Shown in pieces: positions 46,876-57,421 of a stretch of DNA of 64,000 bases; the stretch's first letter is position 1, and each line of letters begins with the position of its first letter. Under the pieces are notes generated by a model. The model made no database searches. It was not told the DNA's origin and was given only the letters and a program-made list of their open reading frames with translations. The translations under genes were made by a program, and so were the position numbers. The stretch is from contig VWZL01002213.1 of the NCBI GenBank assembly GCA_013396915.1, positions 577,348-641,347 on the forward strand, written 5' to 3'. Origin of the DNA: Stercorarius parasiticus. Lineage: Eukaryota; Chordata; Aves; Charadriiformes; Stercorariidae.

Positions 46876-47812
46876 ATCATAAAATCATAGAATTGTTAGG
46901 GTTGGAAGGGACCTTAAAGATTATCTAGTTCCAACCCCCTGCCCTGGGCAGGGACACCTCCCACTAGACCAGGTTGCTCAGAGCCCCGTCCAGCCTGGCT
47001 TTAAAAACTTCCAGGGATGGGGCTTCCACCACCTCTCTGGGCAACCTGTTCCAGTGTCTCACCACCCCCATGGTGAAGAACTTCTTCCTAATGTCCAATC
47101 TGCATCGACCCATCTCTAGTTTTAATCCATTCCCTCTAGTCCCACCATTACCCGACATCCTAAAAAGTCCCTCACCAGCTTTCTTGTNNNNNNNNNNNNN
47201 NNNNNNNNNNNNNNNNNNNNNNNNNNNNNNNNNNNNNNNNNNNNNNNNNNNNNNNNNNNNNNNNNNNNNNNNNNNNNNNNNNNNNNNNNNNNNNNNNNNN
47301 NNNNNNNNNNNNNNNNNNNNNNNNNNNNNNNNNNNNNNNNNNNNNNNNNNNNNNNNNNNNNNNNNNNNNNNNNNNNNNNNNNNNNNNNNNCCCCACACAG
47401 CTCGGTGTCGTCGGCAAACTTGCTGAGGGTGCACTCTATGCCACCGTCCATGTCGCTGTCGAAGATGTTAAACAAGACCGGTCCCGGTACTGATCCTTGA
47501 GGGACTCCACTTGTCACCGGCCCCCACTTGGACATGAACCCATTGACAGCCACTCTTTGGGTGCGGCCATCAAGCCAGTTCTTTATCCACTGAATTGTCA
47601 GTCCATCAAACCCGTATCAGCTTGGAGACCAGGATGTCATGTGGGACAATGTCAAAGGCTTTGCTCGGGTCCAGGTAAATGACATCATTTGCTCTCCCCT
47701 TGTCTATTGATTTTGTGACCTTCTCATAGAAGGCCATCAGGTTTGTCAGGCACGATTTGCCCTTGGTGAAGCCGTTGATTGTACCCAATCACCTCTTCGT
47801 TATTCTTCAGAA
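46876..47812 (-). mobile_element. CR1 LINE, 5'-truncated, with ORF2 (RT) remnants and an assembly gap
   Basis: On the minus strand the element runs from the RT region at high coordinates to the 3' tail ('tcatagaattgttagggttg') near 46876. Visible protein remnants are '[20 protein letters not shown]' with '[18 protein letters not shown]', then '[20 protein letters not shown]' and '[13 protein letters not shown]', where F-A-D-D is the RT catalytic box. After the gap comes '[20 protein letters not shown]' and '[20 protein letters not shown]'. The two RT segments are in different frames, with a frameshift near 47600-47625, so this copy is dead. Bases 47188-47390 are N. Confidence 0.96.
47188..47390. 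other. Assembly gap (203 N)
   Basis: A run of N interrupts the CR1 element. Open frames drawn through it are artefacts of reading N as sense codons. Confidence 1.
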
Positions 47813-50264
47813 TTAAATGATGAAAATTACAGATTTTTTTTTAGATATCCATTATAGACTTTTTAAAAATCCTACACACTTACTTATTTAAAACCTTTGA
47901 CTGCAAATCACCCCCTCTCCAGGAGAACCGACAACCTGTTGTAAGCAGGCCTATGTGATGTCAGATATGTGATTATATTTAAATAGCCCTGTCATAAAAA
48001 GCATTTCCTATTTTCTTAGACTGATATTTGAAAAGTTGCCTTGCATTTTCTGCATTCTTAATGAAAACCTTCTGCAGTGTGAAAACGGAGTTAAAAGCCC
48101 TGAATCAAGCCTGTAGGTACCATTTACGATACAAAATAAATATGAAAAACTTAAAAAAAAAAAAAGTTGTCTATGTGTCTATGAGAGTTTCTCATGGTGG
48201 CAAAAAGTGTTCCAGTCTGTTCAAAGAACGGATGAGTTTGAATCTCACTTCCAAAGGAAGGCTCATGTTGCTAATCTCCCATGTCCTGGTGTTTGAACTC
48301 ATCCGCTTCAGAGTTGATAAGAACATGTTATTATGCAAACTATCAAAGCTTATTTACACAACTTCTTAAAACAGATTCTTTCAGTGGTATGGCCAGGTGG
48401 TTAATATCTATTGTCAAATTTGTTATGCATGCCAGTTCGGTAGCACACATTCTGCATCCTGTAAGCAAGATATTGTCCACTGAAAAGTGCTCTGTCATCC
48501 TAAATCTGAGGGGTTAACGCGCTCTCACTTTAATCTCCTGGAATCTTTCTTTTGCTTTGATTTTGAAACCTATGGACACTTTCACAGAGCATATCCTTCA
48601 ATAAACAAAATAAAAAAACCAAATAACAAAAAAAAAGCAGCTTTAAGTTCAAAATTAAATCATATCTCAAGCAGGAATTTGGCAATGCAGTGCTAGTCTA
48701 CCGTAAACTTTTTCATCTTTGCAAATCTTGGGAGCACTCCAGTGTTACCACATTGTCAGGCGAGCCCCCTGTTCTAAATATTTTTAAGTGGCTTGAGCAA
48801 TTAAGCGCTCAATTCTGGGACTCCCAACTTGATGTTCCCTCAAATGGATCTAATTTTCAAAGGATGGCTGTTCAATGCACTCTGAGCAGCAGGCTGGTTT
48901 TCCTCTGCTACCTATAAACTGAGGCAACAAAGATAATTCATCTGTTTTTAAGTGTAGAACATATTTTTAATATGTTTAATTTAACTACAAACCATTTGCA
49001 ACAGCTGTGCACCATTAGGTCTTCTATATTTAAAAAAGCTTTGCTTCCATGAGGGATGGAAATCACGGAATAAAAAGTATCAGGAAAAATGGGAAAAGGA
49101 GATACCAATTTATATACAAAGGAAATACTGGAAGATGTATTATCAGTGATTTTCTTAAATCTGCTTAGACAGCCAGGACAACATTTTCCAGAATGGATGT
49201 GGCACAGTTTTTCCCATCCATAGGTCTGCAGTTTGTAGGGGATCCTTGGAGAGCTCAGGCTTGAACTAAAGGGCACCGACAGTTAATGGAATGTCTTCCA
49301 GTGAGCACCGAACTGCCAGGGGCTGCTGAAAACCACCACCCCAAATGAGGGTCTTGGTGTCACACCTAAACCTCACTGAAGTGTTGGAAGTGACAGTAGG
49401 AGCTTTCATGGGTGCTGAGAACGTCGTTGACTCAGTGTCACAGGGATCAAGCTTTAACTGGGAGGAGCCCTTGGCACATCAGGGCATTTTGAAAAAAATT
49501 TAAATATTCTTAAGTCAAGTTACAGCAACTTAAGATCAGTCGGACGTTTGTGGTCTGTGTTATCAGCAGGGTTATTTGAGTGAGCCCACGCTGTGAAGGC
49601 CGCAGTAACTTAGATTACTTTGTGATTGCTGTGGACTAGAAGACCACGGCTTCCAGGTGGCAGCAATAACAGAAGCAAAGTCACCCGAATGGTATTGCAA
49701 ATTCTAGACAAACTCACTGAGAAATTTTAAGCAACTTGACCGTTTTTCACAGAAGAAAAAAAAAAAAGTGCTAGAAGAATGCCACTTTCAAGAAGCTTGC
49801 ATAATGCACTTAAACACTTCCACAACCTTGGAATCCAAACATGATTTTCACTTCCCTGTCTCTTTTGACGTTACTTCCCCTGACAATGATGTGCCTCAAA
49901 ACTGCATATTGCTTTCCAGCTAAAGCCTGACCTTTGCTGCTTTTCTTCTTCAGCAAGTAACGCTGCTAAAACTGTACATCAGACAAGAAAGTGAATGAAT
50001 CATCCAGCTATGAAAGACTTATTTTGAAACTGTAGGAAAATATATACCTGGGCATGTGGTTTTGGCGTTAATTAAATCACCACATTTGCAAATCCTTAGA
50101 CCTCTGCTCCCTGTAAAGTTGATTTTAAATTCTGAGAGAAAGACCGCAAGCAAAGTTTGCGGAAGAGCATGCAGCAGATATGCAACAATATCCATGAACA
50201 GTAAAACCAAGATTTCTGATAGTTCGTGTGGCATTAAGGAGGACAGAAGCACTTATAGAATATT
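47813..50264. other. Intergenic sequence
   Basis: AT-rich unique sequence with A runs near 48155 and 48625. No gene, RNA or repeat family is recognised. Open frames up to 113 codons look random. Confidence 0.6.
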
Positions 50265-50303
50265 AGAATCATAGAATATCTCAAGTTGGAAGACACCCAT
50301 AAT
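50265..50303 (-). mobile_element. CR1 LINE terminal fragment (antisense, tiny)
   Basis: 'agaatcatagaatatctcaa' followed by 'gttggaagacacccataat' matches the antisense CR1 end ('aatcatagaat...ttggaagggaccc'). Only about 40 bases remain. Confidence 0.7.
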
Positions 50304-51469
50304 ATTGCAGGTTTCATTTGTATAGATAACATTTTCAGTCAGGTTACATCTACCAAAACTGCTCATTCATGTGAGAAACCAGAACTTTTGTTGGCCAGAA
50401 GACTTCCAAGTAGGAAGTGAAGATATTGGTGCTGTTAGTCTACTCCCAGTAGTCATGCAGCCACCCTCCAAGAACATACCATCATAGCTAACTGGCATTA
50501 GGCTGACTTTGCAGAAAGGCAAAATACTGAGAAAAATGGGAAAGAGAAGTGCTTTTAAGCAGTTCCTTCCAGAAGTGAGCTGAAGCACAGGGCTGAAGAG
50601 ACGATAACAGCCATTTTTATGCAGTACATTTCATCCCCAAATGTGGTTAATCCTGAAGAGCTGCTGCCAGGACTGGGCCCGTTCTGTGGATGCGAGGACT
50701 GTACCTCTCTGTCCCAAACCAGAAAGAATGTGCAGAAAGCAAAGATACACAAATTAAATCCAGCCAACATGTTCGTGACTTTATTTATATTGGGAAGGTG
50801 AAAGATAGAGCAGACTTTCTAGACTATTTTGATAATTAGAATGATTTAAAAATGTGGCTAGGCAACAGAGCGTACAGACCTTAGGCTGTTCTGCCAGCTC
50901 ATCTAAGTCATCATCTGCAGCATCACTTGCTATTTGGTTACTAGACATCCTTAGGGTTGAGCGCAGCATTCCAAAATGTTTCATCTGGGGTTTTTTTTTT
51001 TTGTCATTTAAAAAAAAGGACATGTGGCCACAAAGAATATAATTGGATAGTAATTTGCCCTTGTAGTCTGCTCTTGAAGTTGGACCTAGGATGCGATGAC
51101 AAACCAGTGCTGGACACACGAGTTGGGAAGAGAAGTCATTGGGAGCAGCAAGGTTCTGCAGCTTGTTATGGCTCAGGCATGCCATTTGAAGCTGAAAATC
51201 TTGGCTACTGTGACAGGGAATGAGCAGCAGAGAGGTAACAACCTGGCCTTCTGATCTTCATTTGAGACACGCTACACAATGGGGGAAACTTTTCCAATCT
51301 GCTGCAAAGTGGGACAGGAAATTTTTGGCTGTTTGTCAAGTGTCTCTCCTACTGTGAGGGTCTGGAAAGTGAGGTATGACACTAATAATTGCAATTGTGA
51401 GCTAACCTTCCAGCAGAGTTGACAGAGACAAGGCTTTGTGGAAGCGAGTTTGCTGTTCTTAACATGTAC
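50304..51469. other. Intergenic sequence
   Basis: Unique sequence. A T11-13 run with a matching A run (50988-51018) can pair as a weak hairpin. I see no gene. Confidence 0.6.
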
Positions 51470-51580
51470 TTGAGTTTACATAGCCCCCTTCATCTGAGAG
51501 GTCACTTAAGGGCTATACAAATACAGACCAGCATGTCAATGTACCACTTTATCAGATGGAAACACAATCCTATGGCACAT
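51470..51580 (+). mobile_element. Possible old amniote SINE/LINE-tail remnant
   Basis: 'ttacatagcccccttcatct', 'gagaggtcacttaagggcta' and 'tacaaatacag', followed by 'taccactttatcagatggaa', resemble the block order '...catagc.cctttcatctgaggatctcaaagc.ctttacaaa...cattttacagatgg.gaaac' of an old interspersed family common in amniote genomes. The match is gapped and diverged. Confidence 0.45.
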
Positions 51581-54500
51581 CATAAAGAAATATGACATAC
51601 ATAAGAACTTAAAATGTGTTGCTCCCCGCCATACTATCCCATGGAAAACATAGGTAAGGTGAAAGTAACTGCCTTAGCTGGAACCCGGAGATAATACTCC
51701 CGTCGTTAGGGCTTTTCAATGACTACAGAAGAGCAGAGCCTTGTATTGGAGCACCATTTAATAAAGGAATAATTAATGTAGTGGTGTTAGGTTAGGTGCT
51801 AGGCATGTGCTTAAAATTAACCTCTAAGAAGACCCAATTGCATAAATTGTTCTGTTGCGCATCCCACTTTAGAGACCTATAATCCCTAAACTGTAGAGAT
51901 GCCTCATCCCACAACTGCTAACTGATCCTACACCTATAAATTATTGAGAATACCTAAACAATAGGCCAAAAATTCTCTATACAGTTGTAGGAAAGGCCAG
52001 TGGTACCTAAGTGGGACCCTCTTCTCTTCTCACCGACTGTACAGGAAGATAAGGTGCTTATGAATGCCTTGTGTGCAAAGTCTGTCTAAAAATGCCTCTC
52101 TTCTCTCGTCATTATCGTTTGTCCACTTGAGATTCAGGGCATGAATGCGTTTCACTCGAATGACAGCCATCTAAGCGAGCAAGGGCTCAGCCAGGGCTCC
52201 CCAGCACAAGCCCTGCAGTGGGGCGGGAGTGCTGGAGCAGGGGTGGGCTGTTGGGCCGCTGCTGCTGTCCCAGGGGGAGGGGAAGCACGAGCACCTCAGT
52301 ACCGTGGCCCTCCCAAACATGGGTGCCTAAACTTATTGTCAAAAACAGAGGTGGTGGTTAGGTTCTTCTGGGGTTGGGCACAGATGCAGTGCGAGGAATG
52401 TGATTGCTCTCCAAGACCAGACTTACACACCACCTGAGTAAGCAGTCTGAATTTCACCCTTAACCACGAGTCCTTATTTCAGTGCTGTCTGAAGTCCTTC
52501 TTGAGCTTTTAAATCCTTGCCCTGAAAACATTTTCTCTTGATAAGATACATGATTTAATAACCCTTTTAAAATATAATAAGAAAGAAAGAAAATTGAGAA
52601 CCCAAGTTCTGCACAGTAGGGTCAAATACTTAGCTCCTTCTCCAAGCTGAGCTCATCAGACTTGGAAAACTCAGGACATAACTGTGTTGCTCCAGCTTTT
52701 CTTTAAAGAGTTTTAACCTGATGTCCAAAACAAAGCAGTAAATTAGATGAACCTGTCAGCTGAAATTCAATCTCCTTAGCTGAAACTTGGCATGTAGCTT
52801 TGCCAGCTCAGTTATAGATTTTTTTTTTTTATGACTATTTGGCTTTTTATTTCTCTCTGTGCCTTTTTTTTATCGCCTCCTTTTGAGCCTTAAAACGTAC
52901 TTTCCATTACAATACTTGAGCAGACAAAAGCACCACCTTTCTAACTTCTCTAATGTAGCCATTTTACTTAAATATTCTAGACACTGGAGCCATTTTCTAT
53001 TAAACTTACAGGTTTCTTTCTTTCTGCCATTGGAACATACTTTTAAATGTAAATTATTTTGTTTCTAAGGTGTATGGAAATGAATGTAACGTGGAAATTC
53101 ACTTTGCTCAAATGAGGCTAAACAGAGCATTAAAAAATGTACAAGACCATATGATCCTCCTCAGTGCAGGGACATCTCCTACTTCATTTCCATCGCTGAG
53201 TTCTGTAATTCTAGCACCTATGAAATTACATTTTCTCCAGGTAGATCTTAGTTCAAACACTGAATAACACAGTGTATTTTGAAGATTTTAGTTTTATCAG
53301 TGCACGTTTTAGGAGTCACTCCACATCAAGACTAATAGTGGGTTGTTTAAAATTACCAAGGAAAAATTTATACAGTCAATTTGTTGCCTTTCCTTTCTCA
53401 TCTGGACCCCATAGTGATGATATCAGCACTTTAAAAAGCCCTATTTGCTGCTTGCTGTAACATTTGGAATACTACATCCTTAATTTGCTTGCAGGTCATT
53501 ACCATCTTGAGAGGAGCCTGAAACGCCATGAGAAAAGGTAGCTTGAATTGTCGCTCTATTTTCCCGCCTCAGCTGATGGGGAGTGATGCTGATTACCAGA
53601 GATAGTCAGAGCTGCTTAGAAATTTTGAAATTGCTGCCTTATCTCCGACTGCTGGATTTGCTGGCCCGTTGCTAGCAATTCTAAAGAAGCCATGGTTCTC
53701 CCGAGCCCAGAGAGCAATATTTACCCTCTTTTCTTGAACTTGCCATGATTTCTTCTCAGATTTCCTTCAATATCACTAAGGGAAGCAGAAACAAACAAAA
53801 AAACCCTAAACTTTAAAACTTTTCTTGGGAGGAAAAATAAGCTACGGTCGCTTTCTAAAGAAGTAGAAACTGAGTTGAAGCAAGTTGGATTTACTAGATT
53901 CTGCTTTAAGGCTTGACCTTAAGTTCTACAGGTCACGTGAAGAGCAGCAACATTTCTATAGGCATTTTACGTACATGTCCTGCTGTCCTGTGTTCCTAAT
54001 AAACCCCAAAGACAATGACATCATACACTTTCATAGGACTACAAAAGGAAGTCTGAATCTCCCAGCATCACGCATTCGAAAGGTTTCCTGCAAGCGATAC
54101 TAATCTATAGGCATAGCCTTATCTCTACCCCTATACTAAGAGAACCAGAATTGGACTCCCCAACCCTTTCATACTTATAGTCATTTCTTAATGAAGGTGG
54201 TATCTCAATCTTATTTATGACAGTGAGAATCCAGAATAGTCCCATTAAACACAGTGGCGTTATTAGAAGATTGTAGATGAAAAATAGTAATCAGCGCAGC
54301 AATGATGTGTATACATCTTAGTTTAAATGCAGATCTATCTTTCATATCTATTTAAATATCTCTTCAAACATTAATGTATCAGACTTCGGCTGTACCATGG
54401 GTACAGCAGTCTCAGAAGGATGTGCGTCAGGTACTGAGATACGGAGACAGAAAATAACTGGCTCACAAAAAAAAAAAAGAATGTAACAGAATTCAGAGTG

Positions 54501-56365
54501 CAATCCTCATCTCCTTTCCAGCCTGGGCTTTTATCATTGCACCTTGGTTTTTCCTGAGGCTTGGAACAAAAGAAATAGAGCCTAATGCAGATTTTATCTT
54601 CTGTAGAGTAGCTGCGAAATAGCAGCTCCACAAAATCAGTGTCCTTTCCACAGTGGGAGTGACTCATGGGCAGCGTCAAGTGTTGTTTGCTCTTCTGATC
54701 TGCTCGCTTACAGAGCTGCATCCAGAAGCCTGCTTGTTTAGACAGGACTCCTTCCCTATGTTTATTATTTTCTGCTAATAAAAATACTTTTTCCTCCCTT
54801 GCTCTTCATTGCTGGGAGCTGGTACACTCCAGCGGACGGCTGTGAGGTTGTACCCAGCCACTGGTGGTGGTCCAGCACTCACCCAGGCTCCAGCAAGAAC
54901 AGGCAGATGGTCTGTGTAGGTGGGATGTTAGAGTGGCATTTGAGAATATCAGCAGTTGTAAGAGCTAACACTGACATTCGTTTTGGAAGTGGGACAGACC
55001 CACTCCATGGCTTTTCAGTCTTAAAGCCATCTGTAGCTTTCCAGAGCCAGCTTATATTGTCCTGGAAGAGCATCCAGCACATGCCCACTCCAGGGCTCCT
55101 TGGCTCTTCATCTGTGTGTTCAAGCGGATGGCAGACTCCGTCTGAAGGAGCAATCCCTCTGTTGCCATCGTTGAACAACATGCAGTAAATAAAAGAGTTA
55201 AGGATAGTCTAGTCATTAGGAACAACCTGACTCCGTGTCTTTGCCAAATCAGTCTTCATAACAGAAATGTGTGAACCCACATGAGGAAAATGCACCACCC
55301 TTTGTAGCATTCGTAGATGGCGATTGCTCAAAATCAGATTTTAAGTCTAAGACTCATCTCTAAAAACAACAGCAAAATGGAAGAACTAGCAAGTAGAGCT
55401 TGAAGGGAGGAGGGAGAGTGTTCTCTCTCTCTCTCCATCACACTTCAACTAAAGTTGGTTAAATTGCACGTTACTAGTTTATCACAGCTCAGTCTAAGGC
55501 TTTAGAAGTGCAAAGACTCACATGACCTTTCTCCCTTCTTTCCACTAAAAAGCCCGGACTACTTATTACATGTTATTTTTATTTTCGCTACAATTCTATA
55601 GAGTTTTCTATGGGAAACCTTCAGCAGCACCAAATAGATCTATTTCTCATTTGACAGCTTTTTTGCTGTGTATGTGTTTGGTTACTCCAAAGTTTGAAAA
55701 TGAGAAAGCAACCCCCCATTATACATAAGCATTCTCAGCTGGCAGACTGTTAGAGATGAAATATCAAATCACAAGTACTGCACAGAGATTTTAAAGGGGA
55801 AAATTAACCTCTGTGTCTCACATGTGAAAATTAATGATAATGAAGTTTACTTTCATGTAAGCCTAGTAATACTTCTCAGAGCATTTGGGAGCCCGGAGCA
55901 CTGTCATTTACTTAGTGTTGAGATTCTCCAATACAGTTTTAAATAGTTTATGCACAACCCCATATCTTTACAAAACAGTATCTGCAATATCGATCCAAAT
56001 TCTTACCGCAACTGCTACCTACCACTGTTCTACAACTTTAATATTGAACAAGCCTGAAATGAAAAGCTGATGATTTAGTTCAACATTGTAATTAGGCGAT
56101 TAGGTCAAGTACCTTATTTTCCAGAGATTCCGTCCTTGTCCTTTTCCTTTGCCTTTTCCTTTCTTTTCTGTTCTCTCCATGGAATAGAAAGAATAGAAAC
56201 TCTCAGGCAAGCAGAATCTTCTAAAGCAAATTAGTTTAATGATGATGCCTTTTCCACAAATCACTGATGCACATTAAAGATTCCGAATGCACTTTAGAGC
56301 CATCCAAAATGTGGTAAATAGCAAGGTACCAGGGTGACCCCCCCTCTAAATTATAGATTGAGAAT
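51581..56365. other. Intergenic sequence
   Basis: No gene is recognised. It has a GC-rich patch at 52180-52320 and a motif-dense block at 53490-53780. There are A runs near 54468-54479 and a (TC)n run at 55421-55436. Open frames here (up to 129 codons) show no domain. Confidence 0.6.
55421..55436. repeat. (TC)n microsatellite
   Basis: 'ttctctctctctctcc' follows a purine-rich stretch. Confidence 0.8.
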
Positions 56366-56452
56366 TAGATTCTGCTCTCAACCAGGCAGGTGCAAATTCA
56401 CTAATTTCAGAGCAGCTGCCTCAGGTTGACATGGAAGTAACTGAGATCAGAA
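56366..56452. repeat. MITE-like palindromic repeat remnant
   Basis: The outer parts are imperfect inverted repeats: 'gattctgctctca' on the left and 'tgagatcagaactc' on the right, whose complement is 'gagttctgatctca'. The left arm continues with 'ggtgcaaattca' and the right arm is preceded by 'ggaagtaac'. This fits an old palindromic family in reptiles whose ends read 'attctgctctcagttacac.ggtgtaaat'. Family naming is not possible from memory. Confidence 0.5.
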
Positions 56453-57263
56453 CTCAGCTGGGGAGCTGGTTGTTTCCCGTTGCTTATGGTAAGTGGTAAA
56501 TACCTGATGCCTTGAGTTGTCCTACCAGTCACTCTCTTCTCTACCACGCTGAATCATAGCATGCATACTATGTAAGCCATGGGGTATTATAGGTCCATTT
56601 CTTTTATGTTATAGTAGGATGTGTGAGGAATTGATGAATGTGTCTGTGAGCAGCATAATGAAATATTTGGAAATCTAGTTCAATTATTTCCACCTAATTA
56701 TCCACAAGTCCCTGTGATTTGGTGGAACATCACCTGGGGCTCTTTGAAAGTGTTAAGCCTGGTGTGGGTCTGCTTCAATTTGCAATAAATGGATCTGTGC
56801 ATCCATTGGGAGGTGTTTTACAAATACACAAATAGAAAAAATATGAAAAACAATGGTTTAGTTCTCTTCTTCTCCACCGCATATTTTATTATTTAGCTTT
56901 AGGTTGGAAAGCCTTCCACTTAAAATATTTGTATAAGCTTTGATAGAGTTTTCAGCCTTTCAGAGAAACTCCAGAGAAATTCTAGGTAGTTTTTAAATGC
57001 ATGCTAACAAATCATATCTGTTCTTAAAAAACCCTGTCCTGCATCCTTCTGAATCAATGAAGCATAGGATTTTTGACCTGTTTAATGGACAACAGAAGGA
57101 CACATTTAAATTATGCATTTCTGGTGAAGGAAGAGCTATTATGAAAATCTTTGACACTTATTTGGAGAGATCCCAGCTGTGGTAAACTGAGAAAATCAGC
57201 CAGAAGTCAACACACTAAAAGGAGATCTAAGTCCTACACTCTACTGTCACATCCAAGGAGGTT
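56453..57263. other. Intergenic sequence
   Basis: AT-rich unique sequence; nothing recognised. Confidence 0.6.
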
Positions 57264-57421
57264 ATAGAATCATAGAATGGTTTGGGTTGGAAGGGACCTT
57301 TAAAGGTCATCTAATCCAACCCACTGCAATGGGCAGGGACATCTTCAACTACATCAGGTTGCTCAGAGCCGTGTCCAACCTGACCTTGAGTGTTTCCAGG
57401 GCAAAGATGCATGTTGTTCCA
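57264..57421 (-). mobile_element. CR1 LINE 3'-end fragment (antisense)
   Basis: Antisense CR1 tail: 'agaatcatagaatggtttgg', 'gttggaagggacctttaaag', 'gtcatctaatccaaccc', 'aatgggcagggacatcttca' and 'aggttgctcagagccgtgtc'. The last 20 bases are diverged, so the right edge is uncertain. Confidence 0.95.

Noticed and set aside
46964..47553. Several frames of 81-156 codons across the N run
   Set aside because: They are CR1 coding remnants joined through undetermined bases and are not host genes.
52141..52437. 98-codon frame rich in G and A
   Set aside because: It is driven by a short GC-rich patch, with no domain and no splice signals.
54799..55188. 129-codon plus-strand frame and its antisense partner
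   Set aside because: There is no recognised motif. Both strands are open together, which suggests composition rather than coding.
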